Source of the DNA: Actinopolyspora xinjiangensis
GTDB lineage: Bacteria > Actinomycetota > Actinomycetes > Mycobacteriales > Pseudonocardiaceae
NCBI RefSeq assembly: GCF_900104475.1
Contig: NZ_FNJR01000017.1
Span: 1 to 64,000, forward strand
Length of the DNA: 64,000 nucleotides
Reading direction: 5' to 3'
The notes below the pieces were generated by a model. That model was not told the DNA's origin. It saw only the letters and a list, made by a program, of their open reading frames with translations, and made no database searches. This document shows positions 33,074 to 41,958 of the stretch, in pieces (the stretch's first letter is position 1; each line of letters opens with the position of its first letter). The position numbers and the translations under genes were made by a program.

Positions 33074-33912
33074 TCACGGCTCACCACCCGGATACGCGGA
33101 TGGTCCCGGTCGCGATCGCGCTCGTTTCGGCGGCGGTTCTGCTCGGGATGCCCGACCGGCTCGCCGCGAACAGGTTGGCGGGACTGCGTGGTCGGGGCGA
33201 GCCCGCGCTTCGACAGTGGCCTCGTCTGGTCGTACCGGTGCTCGGTTCAGCGACGACGGTGCTGCTCACGTCGCTGGCAGGTGTGGCGGTGGCTCTCGCC
33301 GCCGTCCTGTTGGGTTGGCTCGCTCTGCGACATCGCCGCTGGCGAGCGCGTGCGGCGCGCAGGTTGCGGATGCTGCACGCGCTGGTCGTCGGATTGCGGG
33401 TGCTGGTGGGCGAACTGGAGGCGGGGGCACACCCCGCCACAGCGGCCGAGAGCGCCGCAGCCGACAGTTGCTCGGAGGAGACGCGGGTGTTGTTCGCCGA
33501 ACTCGCCTCCACTGTCCGGTTGGGAGGGTCCCCAACTGACGATTTCGGTGCCGTACACCTTCCGGCCGAGACCCGTCGGGATGCCTCTCGGATCGCTCGG
33601 CGGTGGCGGCTGGCGGAACGGCACGGGATTCCACTGGCACGCCTGCTCGAAACCGTGCGGGTCGACCTGGACCACCGGCTCCGTACCGCCCGCGAGGTCG
33701 AAGCCAAGCTGGCGGGGCCACGCGCCACCGCCGCTGTGCTGCTCGTGCTACCGGTCCTCGGACTGGTACTCGGGCAGCTGAGCGGGGCCGGCGCCCTGGC
33801 GGTGCTCACCACCGATCAGCTCGGGAGGATCATGCTGCTGGTGGGGGTAGGGCTGCTGTGTGCCGGGGTGTTGTGGATCCAGCGATTGACCGAGAGCGGG
33901 GCGGAGCCGTGA
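33067..33912 (+). CDS. tadB: TadB-type pilus assembly membrane protein
   Basis: The 281-residue protein has hydrophobic segments near residues 12-28, 57-83 (two) and a C-terminal pair (AAVLLVLPVLGLVLGQLSGA; RIMLLVGVGLLCAGVLWI), with a cytoplasmic GspF-like helical domain between (GELEAGAHPATAAESAAA...ERHGIPLARLLETVRVDL). Start ATG 33067 lies inside the tadA end. It is short for TadB, as in other actinobacterial tad loci. Confidence 0.88.
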   Translation: MLITAHHPDTRMVPVAIALVSAAVLLGMPDRLAANRLAGLRGRGEPALRQWPRLVVPVLGSATTVLLTSLAGVAVALAAVLLGWLALRHRRWRARAARRLRMLHALVVGLRVLVGELEAGAHPATAAESAAADSCSEETRVLFAELASTVRLGGSPTDDFGAVHLPAETRRDASRIARRWRLAERHGIPLARLLETVRVDLDHRLRTAREVEAKLAGPRATAAVLLVLPVLGLVLGQLSGAGALAVLTTDQLGRIMLLVGVGLLCAGVLWIQRLTESGAEP

Positions 33913-34718
33913 ATCCGCCGGCCGCGCTGTTCGAACCCCCGGTCCTGCCGATGGTCGCCGCCGCGCTTCTGCTGTCGGGAGAAGGCTCCGCTGTCCGGCG
34001 GCTCCGTGGCCTGCTGCCACTCCGACGAGCCGCGAAGTCGGCGAGGCCATCCCGAGGGGCGGGTGGTGGACGGGAGAAACGTGCCCGGTCGCGGTCGGTG
34101 CGGACCGAGGTACGTCGAGGGGCGCTCGTATCGTTGTCACTCGGTTCGGTGGCCGGAGGCTGCTTGATCACGGTGCTGCCGGGGACCCCCGATGTCGTGG
34201 TGCTCTCCCTGGCAGTGGGGGCAGCGCTCGGAACCGGTTCCGTCCTGCTCGGTAGGAGGAGAAGGCCGCCCACCACTTCGCCGCTGCGGGTGGCGGCGGG
34301 TTGTGATCTGCTGGCCGCGGGACTGCGGGCCGGATTGCCACCTACCGCACTGCTGGACGAGATGGCCGCGGAGTTCGAGGAACCGGCCGCCGAGGGTCTT
34401 CGCGAGGTGTCCCGCTCGCTGTCCCTGGGAGCCGATCCGGCCACGGGGTGGGAACCCGCGGCACGGCACGCGGAGACCACCGAACTCGCCCGAGCGGCGC
34501 GTCGCAGTCTGGGCAGCGGCAGCGGCCTGGCGAGGGTGGCAGCGGAGATCGCCGTGCGGAAACGAGCGGTCGCTTCCGATGACGCGGTGGCGCACACGGA
34601 GCGGACCGCCGTGCGGGTGACGGCACCACTGGGCCTGTGCTTCCTGCCCTCCTTCTTCTGCCTCGGTGTGCTGCCGACGGTGTTGGGGATGGTGCACCGG
34701 CTCGATATCCACTGGTGA
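33909..34718 (+). CDS. tadC: TadC-type pilus assembly membrane protein
   Basis: The 269-residue product starts at GTG 33909 in a GTGA overlap with tadB. The order is N-terminal hydrophobic segment, basic linker (REKRARSRSVRTEVRR), two further helices (LVSLSLGSVAGGCLITVLPG, VVVLSLAVGAALGTGSVLL), the GspF-like domain (AAGCDLLAAGLRAGLPPTALLDEMA) and a final helix (APLGLCFLPSFFCLGVLPTVLG). TadB and TadC together form the inner-membrane platform. Confidence 0.88.
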   Translation: MNPPAALFEPPVLPMVAAALLLSGEGSAVRRLRGLLPLRRAAKSARPSRGAGGGREKRARSRSVRTEVRRGALVSLSLGSVAGGCLITVLPGTPDVVVLSLAVGAALGTGSVLLGRRRRPPTTSPLRVAAGCDLLAAGLRAGLPPTALLDEMAAEFEEPAAEGLREVSRSLSLGADPATGWEPAARHAETTELARAARRSLGSGSGLARVAAEIAVRKRAVASDDAVAHTERTAVRVTAPLGLCFLPSFFCLGVLPTVLGMVHRLDIHW

Positions 34719-34893
34719 CCGCTTGTTCGACCGGGTGAACCGCAGCTCGGACACGGTTCGCTGGAGCGGAAGTCGGCGGAAGGTTCCCGCCCCGGCGTTC
34801 CGGAGCGCGGGGACCAGAACACCCGCCCGGTGGTCCGGTCGAACCGTGCTCAGGAGAACCACTCACCGAATGTTCGGACGAAAGGAGTTGAGT

Positions 34894-35130
34894 ATGACGC
34901 TGTTCCGGCTACCGCAGCGCCGGGCCCGGGCGGTGCTCCGAGATGTCCTCCTGCCGCGAGCACGCCGTGTGCTGGAGGGGGACTCGGGGATGAGCACGGC
35001 GGAGTACGCACTCGGGACCTTGGCCGCCGCGGCATTCGCCTCCATGCTCTACATGGTGGTGACCAGTGATTTCGTCACCGAGGCGCTGACCTCACTGCTG
35101 CGGGAGGCGCTTTCGGGACAGGCACGTTGA
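34894..35130 (+). CDS. DUF4244 Flp-pilin-like protein
   Basis: The 78-residue product starts at ATG 34894, six bases after AAAGGAG; an ATG at 34870 is less favourably placed. After a basic leader comes DSGMSTAEYALGTLAAAAFASMLYMVV: a prepilin-type cleavage site G/MSTAE with Glu at +5 and a hydrophobic helix. This is the DUF4244 family found in actinobacterial tad operons (Rv3656c-like) and is the likely major Flp pilin. No prepilin peptidase gene lies in this window. Confidence 0.9.
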   Translation: MTLFRLPQRRARAVLRDVLLPRARRVLEGDSGMSTAEYALGTLAAAAFASMLYMVVTSDFVTEALTSLLREALSGQAR

Positions 35131-35171
35131 TCCGGGGCGACGTACCGAGCTCGGTAACTCGGAGGAGCGGT

Positions 35172-35792
35172 GTGCTCGGTAGGGGTAAGCCGGCTGCGGT
35201 TCTCTCCGGGCTCCGCTCGCGGAGCGCGACGTCCCCAGAACCCCCGGACGGTCCTCGCGGTGGTGTCCACGGTGACTCCCGAGGCGATGTCCACCGCGCG
35301 GCGGAACGTTGCGGCCCCGGGAGTACCGTAAAGGTTTCGTCGGACGAGCCCTCCGGGAACCACCAGTCAGCTGAGCGGGAGGCGGTTTGCGCCCCCGACG
35401 CGGGGAGCGCGACCGTGGAAGCGGCGTTGGGGATCTGTTCCGTGGTGGCGGTGTTCCTGCTCGCGCTGGGCGGCGTCACGACCGTGTTTCTCCAGCTGCG
35501 CTGCACCGATTCCGCGATCGAAGCCGCCAGGCTCCACGCTCGTGGTGACGGTGCCCGCGCGGAACAGGTCCTCGAACGTTCGGTCCCCCCAGGCGCTCGA
35601 CACCGGGTCACCGTCTCGGACGGACACGTCACTGTCACGGTCTCCCTCCGGCCACTCGGTGGAGTTCTTCCCCTCCGGTTGCGGGCCCGAGCCCATGCGG
35701 TGCTCGAACCGGGGGTCGCCGGTTCACTTACCACGAGCGGGTCGCCCGCCGAAATCCATGGTGGAGAGGAACTTTCCGAGGAGGAGCGGTGA
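35172..35792 (+). CDS. TadE-like minor pilin
   Basis: I place the start at GTG 35172, four bases after GGAGGAG; a TTG at 35127 overlapping the previous stop would add 15 residues. A long unstructured leader of about 75 residues precedes DAGSATVEAALGICSVVAVFLLALGGVTTVFLQL, a TadE signature with Gly/Ser cleavage and Glu at +5. The remainder (TDSAIEAARLHARGDG...) is a small extracellular domain, as in Rv3655c. The unusually long leader is odd for a pseudopilin and may mean a downstream start that I could not find. Confidence 0.82.
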   Translation: MLGRGKPAAVLSGLRSRSATSPEPPDGPRGGVHGDSRGDVHRAAERCGPGSTVKVSSDEPSGNHQSAEREAVCAPDAGSATVEAALGICSVVAVFLLALGGVTTVFLQLRCTDSAIEAARLHARGDGARAEQVLERSVPPGARHRVTVSDGHVTVTVSLRPLGGVLPLRLRARAHAVLEPGVAGSLTTSGSPAEIHGGEELSEEER

Positions 35793-36208
35793 GGGCGAAG
35801 GACAGCTACGGGCCTACCGGGACAGTGCGCGAGGACGATTCCTCGCCAGGTGAAGGGGGCAGCGCGACGGTCCCGGCCGCGATGCTGACGCTGGCGGTGC
35901 TCGCGGTGTGCTGGCTCGGAGTCCAGTTCGGCGCTGTCGTCGTGGCCGGGCATCGGGCGCGGGGAGCGGCCGATCTCGCGGCGCTGGCAGCGGCGGCGTA
36001 CGCCCCCGAAGGGCAGTGGGTGGCCTGCTCTCGGGCGGCGGAGGTGACCCGGCGCATGAATCTCGAATTGTCCGACTGCCGGGTACGAGGTCGGCGGGCA
36101 TGGGTACACACCGAGTTGGCAGTACCGGGCGCGCCACAGGGAGCGTGGCTCGTGACGGGCCGTGCACTGGCTGGTCCGATCGAGGGGCGCGGGGCGGCAC
36201 AGGAATAA
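35789..36208 (+). CDS. TadE-like pseudopilin, Rv3654c family
   Basis: The 139-residue protein overlaps the previous stop (GTGA). EGGSATVPAAMLTLAVLAVCWLGVQFGAVVVAGHRARGAADLAALAAA is the Rv3654c-type signature: prepilin-like helix then an ARGAADLAAL helix. The +5 glutamate of pilins is replaced by proline here, so it may not be processed in the same way. Two cysteines (CSRAAE, DCRV) may form a disulfide outside the cell. It ends the tad operon. Confidence 0.87.
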   Translation: MRAKDSYGPTGTVREDDSSPGEGGSATVPAAMLTLAVLAVCWLGVQFGAVVVAGHRARGAADLAALAAAAYAPEGQWVACSRAAEVTRRMNLELSDCRVRGRRAWVHTELAVPGAPQGAWLVTGRALAGPIEGRGAAQE

Positions 36209-36580
36209 GCGGCTCGGAAGGACTGTTGTGAGACAAAGAGGTTCCCCACTCGGCTGTTGCCGAAGTGGGGAATCCCGAGGACGGACGGCTACTTGATCGG
36301 AAGCGCCGATCCGGTGTTGTGAGGGGTCGTGTGTATACGGAAATACGATCTCCGACTCCAGGGTGGGGAGCTCGGAGAGTCGCCGTTCGCGGCTCGATTG
36401 GTGGACAAGCTTTCCGGGGAATTGGCTCGAAGTCCGGAAAGAATGGTGTGCCAATCGTCGCACCCCTGGTTTTTCGGAGTGTCAGGACCGTGTTTAGCCG
36501 TCACGGTAAGTATACGCCGAGCACTCCGATGGGTGAATCGTTGGTCAACTGATGTTTTCGATACCTGTCAGAGGTGCTGC
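36209..36580. other. Boundary between tad operon and AT-richer accessory cluster
   Basis: No gene seen in 372 bp. It contains the tad terminator hairpin (36242-36272); beyond it the base composition falls and codon-like periodicity is lost. This is the left edge of the accessory cluster. Confidence 0.55.
36242..36272 (+). terminator. Terminator-like hairpin after the tad operon
   Basis: TTCCCCACT (36242-36250) pairs with AGTGGGGAA (36264-36272); an inner CGGC/GCCG stem with loop TGTT extends it. No T-run follows, but the stem is strong and correctly placed 33 bp after the last tad gene. Confidence 0.65.
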
Positions 36581-37768
36581 TCAGCTGGCCGCTCCAGAAG
36601 GGCTCCTGGTGTCGTCGTCGATTTTCTCAACAGGGGGACAGACCAAAGATCCGTGCTTCATTCCGTCGGGAGACCTGCCCCAACGGCGCATGGCCGGGAG
36701 CTCGACCCACCGGTAGAGAAGGTTGGCGAAGTACAGGGTGACCAGAAGCAGCACGGTGCTTACGCAAAGTCCCACGAACAATGACCAGCTCACGTTCTCG
36801 CCGAGCGCCTTGAGCGTGAAGTGGAGAATCAGGTAGTGCACCAGATAAAATGCAAAGGAAATCTCTCCGAGCCATATCATCCTCGGCCCCCGCAGCGGAG
36901 AAGGGGTTCCTCTCAGATCGGCCGTGGCGGCAGTGGCGATCACCATACTCAGGGGGATGGCCGCGACCGTGGTCATGCCGTATTCCGGTGGAACCAGCAG
37001 TACCGCCAGGTAACCGACCGCGAAAATTCCGATGCTGGACGACCAGCTCAGCGAGATCCAACGACCGCTCAGAACGATCCGAGCCAGGAGTATCCCCAGT
37101 GTGAACTCCAGCATTCGCACGGGCGGTAAGTTGTATACACCCCAGAAGTGCCAGAAAGGCATGTCGGCCCAAACTATACCCGGACGTTCGGGGAAGACGA
37201 AGAAAACCAGGGATGTCCAGGCGAATATGGTTGCCGTGACGGCGGCGAACCAACCCCATAGATGTTCGGGTCGAATTTTTCTTATGAACCTGTAAATGTA
37301 AGGAAAACACAGATAGAAAACGAGTTCGCAACCCAGAGACCAGTTGGGGCCGTTCGTTCCGGTCAGCGCGTCCATTCGAGGAATCCAGGTATGCACCAGG
37401 AAGGCGCTTGGAATCACATGGAACAAGTTCAGGGCCTCGCCGGCTATGATCATCAGAAGTAAACCGGCGAACCAGGTCACAAGGTGGTTCGGAAATATTT
37501 TTACCACTCTGCGTCGCCAGAATGAACGAACCGTGTCGTTGTCCTTTAATGACCAGGTGAGAACAAATCCGCTGAGGATGAAGAAGAACTCGACTCCGAC
37601 CCAGCCTGCTGGATTGAATATTTGATAGAACGCCTCGTTCGTGTCAGGGCTGTTGAATATCCTGTTCTGTGCTATGTGTGATACGAACACCATCGCGGCC
37701 GCGATGAATCGTAATCCTGTGATCGACGGAATGTGGGTGGGTAACTCGGAACCTAATTTTGTTTTCAT
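36581..37768 (-). CDS. Acyltransferase 3 (OafA/YrhL-type) membrane protein
   Basis: The 395-residue integral membrane protein has about ten hydrophobic helices. ITGLRFIAAAMVFVSHIAQN at residues 15-34 with the catalytic-type histidine, EFFFILSGFVLTWS, the SFWRRRVVKIFPNHLVTW segment and GPNWSLGCELVFYLCFPY are the family landmarks. Such enzymes O-acylate sugars or small molecules, often antibiotics. ATG 37768 follows AGGT by seven bases; a GTG three codons upstream is possible. Codons 5 and 9 are TTA, the rare leucine codon that in streptomycete-like bacteria makes expression depend on bldA tRNA. It is the last gene of the VOC-cupin-acyltransferase group. Confidence 0.9.
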   Translation of the reverse strand: MKTKLGSELPTHIPSITGLRFIAAAMVFVSHIAQNRIFNSPDTNEAFYQIFNPAGWVGVEFFFILSGFVLTWSLKDNDTVRSFWRRRVVKIFPNHLVTWFAGLLLMIIAGEALNLFHVIPSAFLVHTWIPRMDALTGTNGPNWSLGCELVFYLCFPYIYRFIRKIRPEHLWGWFAAVTATIFAWTSLVFFVFPERPGIVWADMPFWHFWGVYNLPPVRMLEFTLGILLARIVLSGRWISLSWSSSIGIFAVGYLAVLLVPPEYGMTTVAAIPLSMVIATAATADLRGTPSPLRGPRMIWLGEISFAFYLVHYLILHFTLKALGENVSWSLFVGLCVSTVLLLVTLYFANLLYRWVELPAMRRWGRSPDGMKHGSLVCPPVEKIDDDTRSPSGAAS

Positions 37769-37802
37769 TGCTGGCACCTGTCCGTTCGATGCGGGTGAGA
37801 AT

Positions 37803-38279
37803 CTAGAAGTAGGACGATCTGTACTGGTCGTGCAACTCCGAGAATTTTTCCAGTTCTTCCTCCGTCGGAAGGGTCTTACTGTTCAGCAGGTCCGCGAGGC
37901 CGTAAAAAAACTTTTCTCTGTTTCTTCCGGGTGTGAAACTGATCAACAGCTCCGCTGGTGAGTCCGAGACGTTGGCGAATCCGTGGGGAATACCCGGCGG
38001 GACGTACAGTGCTGTTCCGGGCTTGGCGTTTATTTGCTCTGCTCCCCGAGTGAGTAGCACTTCGCCGGAGTGGACCACGAACAGTTCCGTCATTTCTTTG
38101 TGGAAATGTGGTTTGGCGTACGGACCGTTGGGAGCGAGTGAGAGTCCGAACAGCCCCAGTTCGTTTCCGGTTTCGCCGGTGGGAACTATGATTTTGCAGA
38201 AGTTTTCCCCTATGTGGACGCCCTCGGCCTGCTCGGGGGTGCCGATATATGACTTCTTCTCGCTGGTGTAAAAAGTCAT
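37803..38279 (-). CDS. Single-domain cupin protein
   Basis: The 158-residue protein starts at ATG 38279. The cupin core is readable: KPHFHKEMTELFVVHSGEV (His-x-His and Glu ligands), GTALYVPPGIPHGFAN (third His), then a C-terminal helix ending EKFSELHDQYRSSYF. The fold is metal-binding, but substrate and reaction are unknown; epimerase, isomerase and dioxygenase roles all occur in this group. It starts ten bases after the VOC gene ends. Confidence 0.82.
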   Translation of the reverse strand: MTFYTSEKKSYIGTPEQAEGVHIGENFCKIIVPTGETGNELGLFGLSLAPNGPYAKPHFHKEMTELFVVHSGEVLLTRGAEQINAKPGTALYVPPGIPHGFANVSDSPAELLISFTPGRNREKFFYGLADLLNSKTLPTEEELEKFSELHDQYRSSYF

Positions 38280-38289
38280 GGTTTTCCGT

Positions 38290-38736
38290 TCAGTCGCGCT
38301 CGATGGCCCTGATCTGTTCTTCCAGTGGGGTGGGCGGTGGCACGTCGGGAGCCGGGACACCGTGCCGGAACGGGTGGTCCTGTGGCACCTCGACGATGTA
38401 GATCAGCACGCCGTCCGGATCTTTGATGTGCATCTCCCACAGACCCCACTTCTCTACCCGGGCTTCTCTGGCAGGGGAGACGCCGTTGGCCATCAGCTCG
38501 GCTCGCGCGGTCGCCAAGTTGCGAACCTGAAGCCAGATTCCCGGTTGTTCGTCCGGAGGGGTTTCGGAGCGTCCGACCAGTTCCAGGTGACCGCCCCCCA
38601 GGTGGAACACGGTGCCTCTCTCCGGACCACTGCCGAACTCCTGTGCCACGGGGAGTCCGAGTTTCTCACGATAGAATTCACGACTGGCTTCGGGATCGGT
38701 CGGGCGTAGCACGATCCTACTGGAAAGAATTTCCAT
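38290..38736 (-). CDS. VOC-superfamily (glyoxalase/bleomycin-resistance fold) protein
   Basis: The 148-residue protein (ATG 38736, GGAGAG six bases upstream) has paired beta-alpha-beta-beta-beta units: RIVLRPTDPEASREFYREKLGLPVAQEF and, in the second half, WEMHIKDPDGVLIYIVEVP. GGGHLELVG and the His-Glu positions could bind a metal. Members act as dioxygenases, isomerases or drug-binding resistance proteins. In a biosynthetic cluster with an exporter a self-protection role is as plausible as catalysis. Confidence 0.83.
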   Translation of the reverse strand: MEILSSRIVLRPTDPEASREFYREKLGLPVAQEFGSGPERGTVFHLGGGHLELVGRSETPPDEQPGIWLQVRNLATARAELMANGVSPAREARVEKWGLWEMHIKDPDGVLIYIVEVPQDHPFRHGVPAPDVPPPTPLEEQIRAIERD

Positions 38737-38770
38737 TCTGACTCTCCGAGAAAATGGTTCCATTGGTACG

Positions 38771-38817
38771 AAAAAGACGCCGTCCGCCGTTGGTGAATTA
38801 CTCGACAGACGGCGTCT
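38771..38817 (-). terminator. Rho-independent terminator after the MFS gene
   Basis: On the minus strand AGACGCCGTC (38817-38808) pairs with GACGGCGTCT (38784-38775), followed by TTTTT. It closes the psuG-HAD-MFS transcript 11 bases after the MFS stop, so the VOC-cupin-acyltransferase genes need read-through or their own promoter. Confidence 0.88.
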
Positions 38818-38827
38818 GAATCCGATG

Positions 38828-40249
38828 TCAGGAACTTGCCTCTACTTTTTTGCCGTACATTCCGAATGCTGCGATCAAAGTGCCCAGGACCGCCATGCTC
38901 GCGGAGAATCCGAACGTGATCAGGTAGTTTCCTGGATCGGGGGCGTGCCCGAGGATGAGTACCAGAACGGCCAGACCCAGTGCGCTGAAGACGTATTGAC
39001 TCGTGGTGAGCATCGCCGCTCCAACGCCTTGGTGGTCGCTGGGGATGTCCGAAGTCGCCGAGATGAACAGCGCGGGGAAAGCGATACCGTTACCAAGTCC
39101 GGACAGGAGCAGGCCCGGAAGCATACCGATCGCGTAGTTGTCGAAGTTGACGCAGGCCGCGATCAATGCCAACCCGAAGGCCGAGACGAGCAATCCGGTC
39201 ATCACCATGGCGCGAGCGCCCGCCTTGGGGATGATCCGGTCGGTGATGGCGTTTCCTACCAGGACCGTGATCGTCAGTGGCAGGAATCCGATACCCGCGG
39301 CCAGCGGTCCGTAGCCGTGCTCGTTCTGCAGGAAATGTGTAACGAGGAAGAACTCCAGTCCGATGCTGAGTACGTAGCAGCCGACGATCCCGCAAGCCAC
39401 CATCAATGAACGGGTCCGCCACAGCTCGCGAGCGATGAGCGGGTTCTCGGAGGCTCGTTCCCTCGCGACCCAGATCCCAGCCAGTACGACGAATCCGACG
39501 GCGCCGGACAGCGTCGACGTGTCGGTGAGTCCGACCTCGCCGAGTTGGGTGAGCGCGAATACCAGGGACAGGATGGCGCCTGTACCGAGTGCGGCATTGA
39601 TTCCGTTCACGGGCCTGGATGCCTCCGAGTCCTTGCCCTTGGGGAGCAGGACCATACCGAAAGCGATTACCAGGATGACGATCGGAACGTTGACAAAGAA
39701 GATCAACTTCCAGGAGAAAGCGGTCAGCAGTCCACCGAGCACGACGCCACCGACAAGGCCGATGGCACCGACGGCTCCCCACACCGCCATAGCCCTGTTC
39801 CGCTTCGGTCCGGCAGGGAAGATTTTTTGTATCAGACCTAGGGTTGACGGGTCGAGCAAACCTGCGCCGATTCCCTGGAAAGCCCGTGCTATGACGAGGG
39901 TGGCGAAATTGTCAGCCATGCCCGCGGCCAATGAGCCTATTCCGAAAAGCCCCGTGGAAAGGAGGAAGACGCGCCCGGCCCCGAACCTGTCGCCGATACG
40001 ACCTCCCACGAGGAGAAAACCGGCGAAGAGGATAGCGTAAGCACTGACGACCCATTGCAGCCTGTTGTCGCTCAGGGCGAGATCGTTACCGATACTTGGC
40101 AGCGCCACGTAAACGATGGAGAAATCCAGGGTGGCCAGGAACAGACCGCAGCCGAGTACGGCCAGAGCCAATACTTGGAGCCGGCTCATCTTCGACGAAT
40201 CGGGGTCTGTAGTATTGCTCGCTGGACTCGCGGTCGTTTCCGCAGTCAT
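38828..40249 (-). CDS. MFS multidrug-type exporter (DHA2/EmrB-like)
   Basis: The 473-residue permease has at least 12, probably 14, hydrophobic helices. Family motifs: LDFSIVYVALPSIGNDL in the first helix region, motif A GGRIGDRFGAGRVF near residue 82, RAFQGIGAGLLDPSTLGLI, and motif C-like GAIGLVGGVVLGGLL. Drug:proton antiporters of this type commonly export the product of the surrounding cluster. ATG 40249 follows GGAGAG. It lies 27 bp after the HAD phosphatase gene. Confidence 0.92.
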   Translation of the reverse strand: MTAETTASPASNTTDPDSSKMSRLQVLALAVLGCGLFLATLDFSIVYVALPSIGNDLALSDNRLQWVVSAYAILFAGFLLVGGRIGDRFGAGRVFLLSTGLFGIGSLAAGMADNFATLVIARAFQGIGAGLLDPSTLGLIQKIFPAGPKRNRAMAVWGAVGAIGLVGGVVLGGLLTAFSWKLIFFVNVPIVILVIAFGMVLLPKGKDSEASRPVNGINAALGTGAILSLVFALTQLGEVGLTDTSTLSGAVGFVVLAGIWVARERASENPLIARELWRTRSLMVACGIVGCYVLSIGLEFFLVTHFLQNEHGYGPLAAGIGFLPLTITVLVGNAITDRIIPKAGARAMVMTGLLVSAFGLALIAACVNFDNYAIGMLPGLLLSGLGNGIAFPALFISATSDIPSDHQGVGAAMLTTSQYVFSALGLAVLVLILGHAPDPGNYLITFGFSASMAVLGTLIAAFGMYGKKVEASS

Positions 40250-40276
40250 TTTCTCTCCATTTGTGGAATAGATATG

Positions 40277-40948
40277 TCAGGATACGAATGCTGATTCGGT
40301 GTCGCACGCATTTACGACTGCCATGAAATCGTCACAGCACGTGACACCGTTCAATTTGTTCAGTTCGGAGCGCGGAGCGACTCCGTAAGTGACCGCAACC
40401 GCGCCCATGCCGGCCTCCCGTGCCATTTGCATATCGCTGACGGTGTCGCCGACGTAGACGCACTCCTGGACGGGAACTCCCAGCTCGTAAGCGCTGCGTT
40501 GTCCCATCTCCGGGTTCGGTTTTCCTCGTGACACCTTGTCGTGCCCGACCACCACGTCGAAAAAATCACGGATCTCCATCGCCGACAATAAAGCTTCGGC
40601 GGTAGGGGTGATTTTTGAGGTGCCAACCGCCAGTTTGGCACCGCTGTCACGCAGTATCCGTAGCCCCTCCACCACCGATGGGTACAGCAACTCGGTCTTT
40701 TTGCCGATCACTCGCTGCTCGAAAAGTTCACGGTAGCGGGTCACGGCCGATTCGGTTTCGCTGTCTTCCTCTCGCTTTCCCAGCAGTTCACCGAACGACT
40801 CCTCGAGCGGCCTTCCCACCGTTTTCGCCGCTTGTTCGGGGGTTACGGTCACCCCGAACTCCGCCGCGACCTCGACGAGTAATTCCGCGATCGCCGCTGG
40901 TGTGTCGGCCAGCGTGCCGTCCAGGTCGAATACGATCGCACGTGTCAT
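40277..40948 (-). CDS. HAD-superfamily phosphatase paired with PsuG
   Basis: The 223-residue protein is a phosphoglycolate-phosphatase-like HAD enzyme with FDLDGTLAD (motif I), VGTSKI (motif II), KVSRGKPNP (motif III lysine) and [10 protein letters not shown] (motif IV). Its ATG overlaps the psuG stop (ATGA). PsuG/HAD pairs occur in C-glycoside pathways such as alnumycin (AlnA/AlnB) and in indigoidine loci (IndA/IndB), where the HAD member removes the 5'-phosphate after C-C bond formation. The same reaction, pseudouridine 5'-phosphate to pseudouridine, is my inference here. Confidence 0.87.
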   Translation of the reverse strand: MTRAIVFDLDGTLADTPAAIAELLVEVAAEFGVTVTPEQAAKTVGRPLEESFGELLGKREEDSETESAVTRYRELFEQRVIGKKTELLYPSVVEGLRILRDSGAKLAVGTSKITPTAEALLSAMEIRDFFDVVVGHDKVSRGKPNPEMGQRSAYELGVPVQECVYVGDTVSDMQMAREAGMGAVAVTYGVAPRSELNKLNGVTCCDDFMAVVNACDTESAFVS

Positions 40949-41871
40949 CGACGCTCACTCCTCTGGTTCGAGTAGGACACCGCCAGCTGTCCGGCCACAT
41001 CCGCTGTGGAAATCAGTACCGCTCGATTGGCTTGCGAGCTCTTGCCCTCGGTCGCCTTGGAGACCGCCTTCATCAGGTAGGGAGTGATGGCGGCGCCAGT
41101 GATCCCTTCGGAATCGGCTTCCTCGAGAGCGCGAGTGATGACGCTTTCCATCATTTCGCTGTCCAGCGCGTCCTCTTCGGGGATAGGGCTGGTAACCAGC
41201 GGTCCGCCGGGAAGTCCGGTTTGCCAGTGCATGTCGACTGCCCGCGCCACGAGGTCCATGTCGTCCAGCCGCTGCGGGTTGCGGAAGCCGCTCGAACGGC
41301 AGTAGAACGCCGGGAAGTCGTCACACCGGTATCCCAGAACCGGCACTCCGACGGTCTCCAGATACTCGAGGGTGAGCCCGAGATCCAGAACGCTCTTCGC
41401 GCCCGCGCAAACCACCGCTACCTTGCTGCGAGTGAACTGCACGAGATCAGCGGAGATGTCGAAGGTCGTCGAAGCTCCTCGGTGCACCCCGCCGATCCCG
41501 GCTGTTGAGAAAACCGGGATTCCAGCCATGTCCGCGGCTACCAATGTGGAAGCCACCGTGGTCGCTCCCAGGCCGTTCCCCGCCATCACGGCCCCGATGT
41601 CTCGGCTGCTCACCTTGGGAACGCCGGTGGAGGTGCCCAGCCGTTCGACGTCTTTCTCCTCGAGTCCGACGACGAAACGACCATCCATGATGGCGATCGT
41701 CGCCGGAACGGCCCCGGAGTCACGCACCGCCTTTTCGATGGCGAATGCCGTTTCCACGTTGTTCGGGTAAGGCATCCCGTGCGCGATCACGGTGGATTCC
41801 AACGCGACAACCGGTCGTTGCTCGGCGAGCGCTTGGCTCACCTCGTCACTGATGCTCAGCAACTCGTTCAT
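40945..41871 (-). CDS. psuG: Pseudouridine-5'-phosphate glycosidase family protein (PsuG/IndA)
   Basis: The 308-residue protein starts at ATG 41871 (GGAG eight bases upstream). PsuG interconverts pseudouridine 5'-phosphate with uracil plus ribose 5-phosphate, with synthesis favoured in vitro. Family segments: [16 protein letters not shown] with catalytic-type Glu25, [16 protein letters not shown] with Lys86, [33 protein letters not shown] and [15 protein letters not shown]. Near the C-terminus the usual Asn-Asn pair of the family (ANxALVKNNA) reads [10 protein letters not shown] here, an active-site-region change. No pseudouridine kinase gene is present, which argues for synthesis rather than salvage. 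A strong promoter lies at 41959-41987. Confidence 0.93.
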   Translation of the reverse strand: MNELLSISDEVSQALAEQRPVVALESTVIAHGMPYPNNVETAFAIEKAVRDSGAVPATIAIMDGRFVVGLEEKDVERLGTSTGVPKVSSRDIGAVMAGNGLGATTVASTLVAADMAGIPVFSTAGIGGVHRGASTTFDISADLVQFTRSKVAVVCAGAKSVLDLGLTLEYLETVGVPVLGYRCDDFPAFYCRSSGFRNPQRLDDMDLVARAVDMHWQTGLPGGPLVTSPIPEEDALDSEMMESVITRALEEADSEGITGAAITPYLMKAVSKATEGKSSQANRAVLISTADVAGQLAVSYSNQRSERR

Positions 41872-41958
41872 CACTACCACTCCAGAGCTTGTTCGGTTCG
41901 CTTGCCTCGCCGGTTTACTACGTTTCGTGTTCAACCAGGTTCGCTCAATGACTACCCA

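Noticed and set aside
40945-41871. Simple pseudouridine salvage role for PsuG
   Set aside because: The required kinase (PsuK) is absent from the neighbourhood and the flanking genes are oxidative and amidating enzymes plus an exporter.
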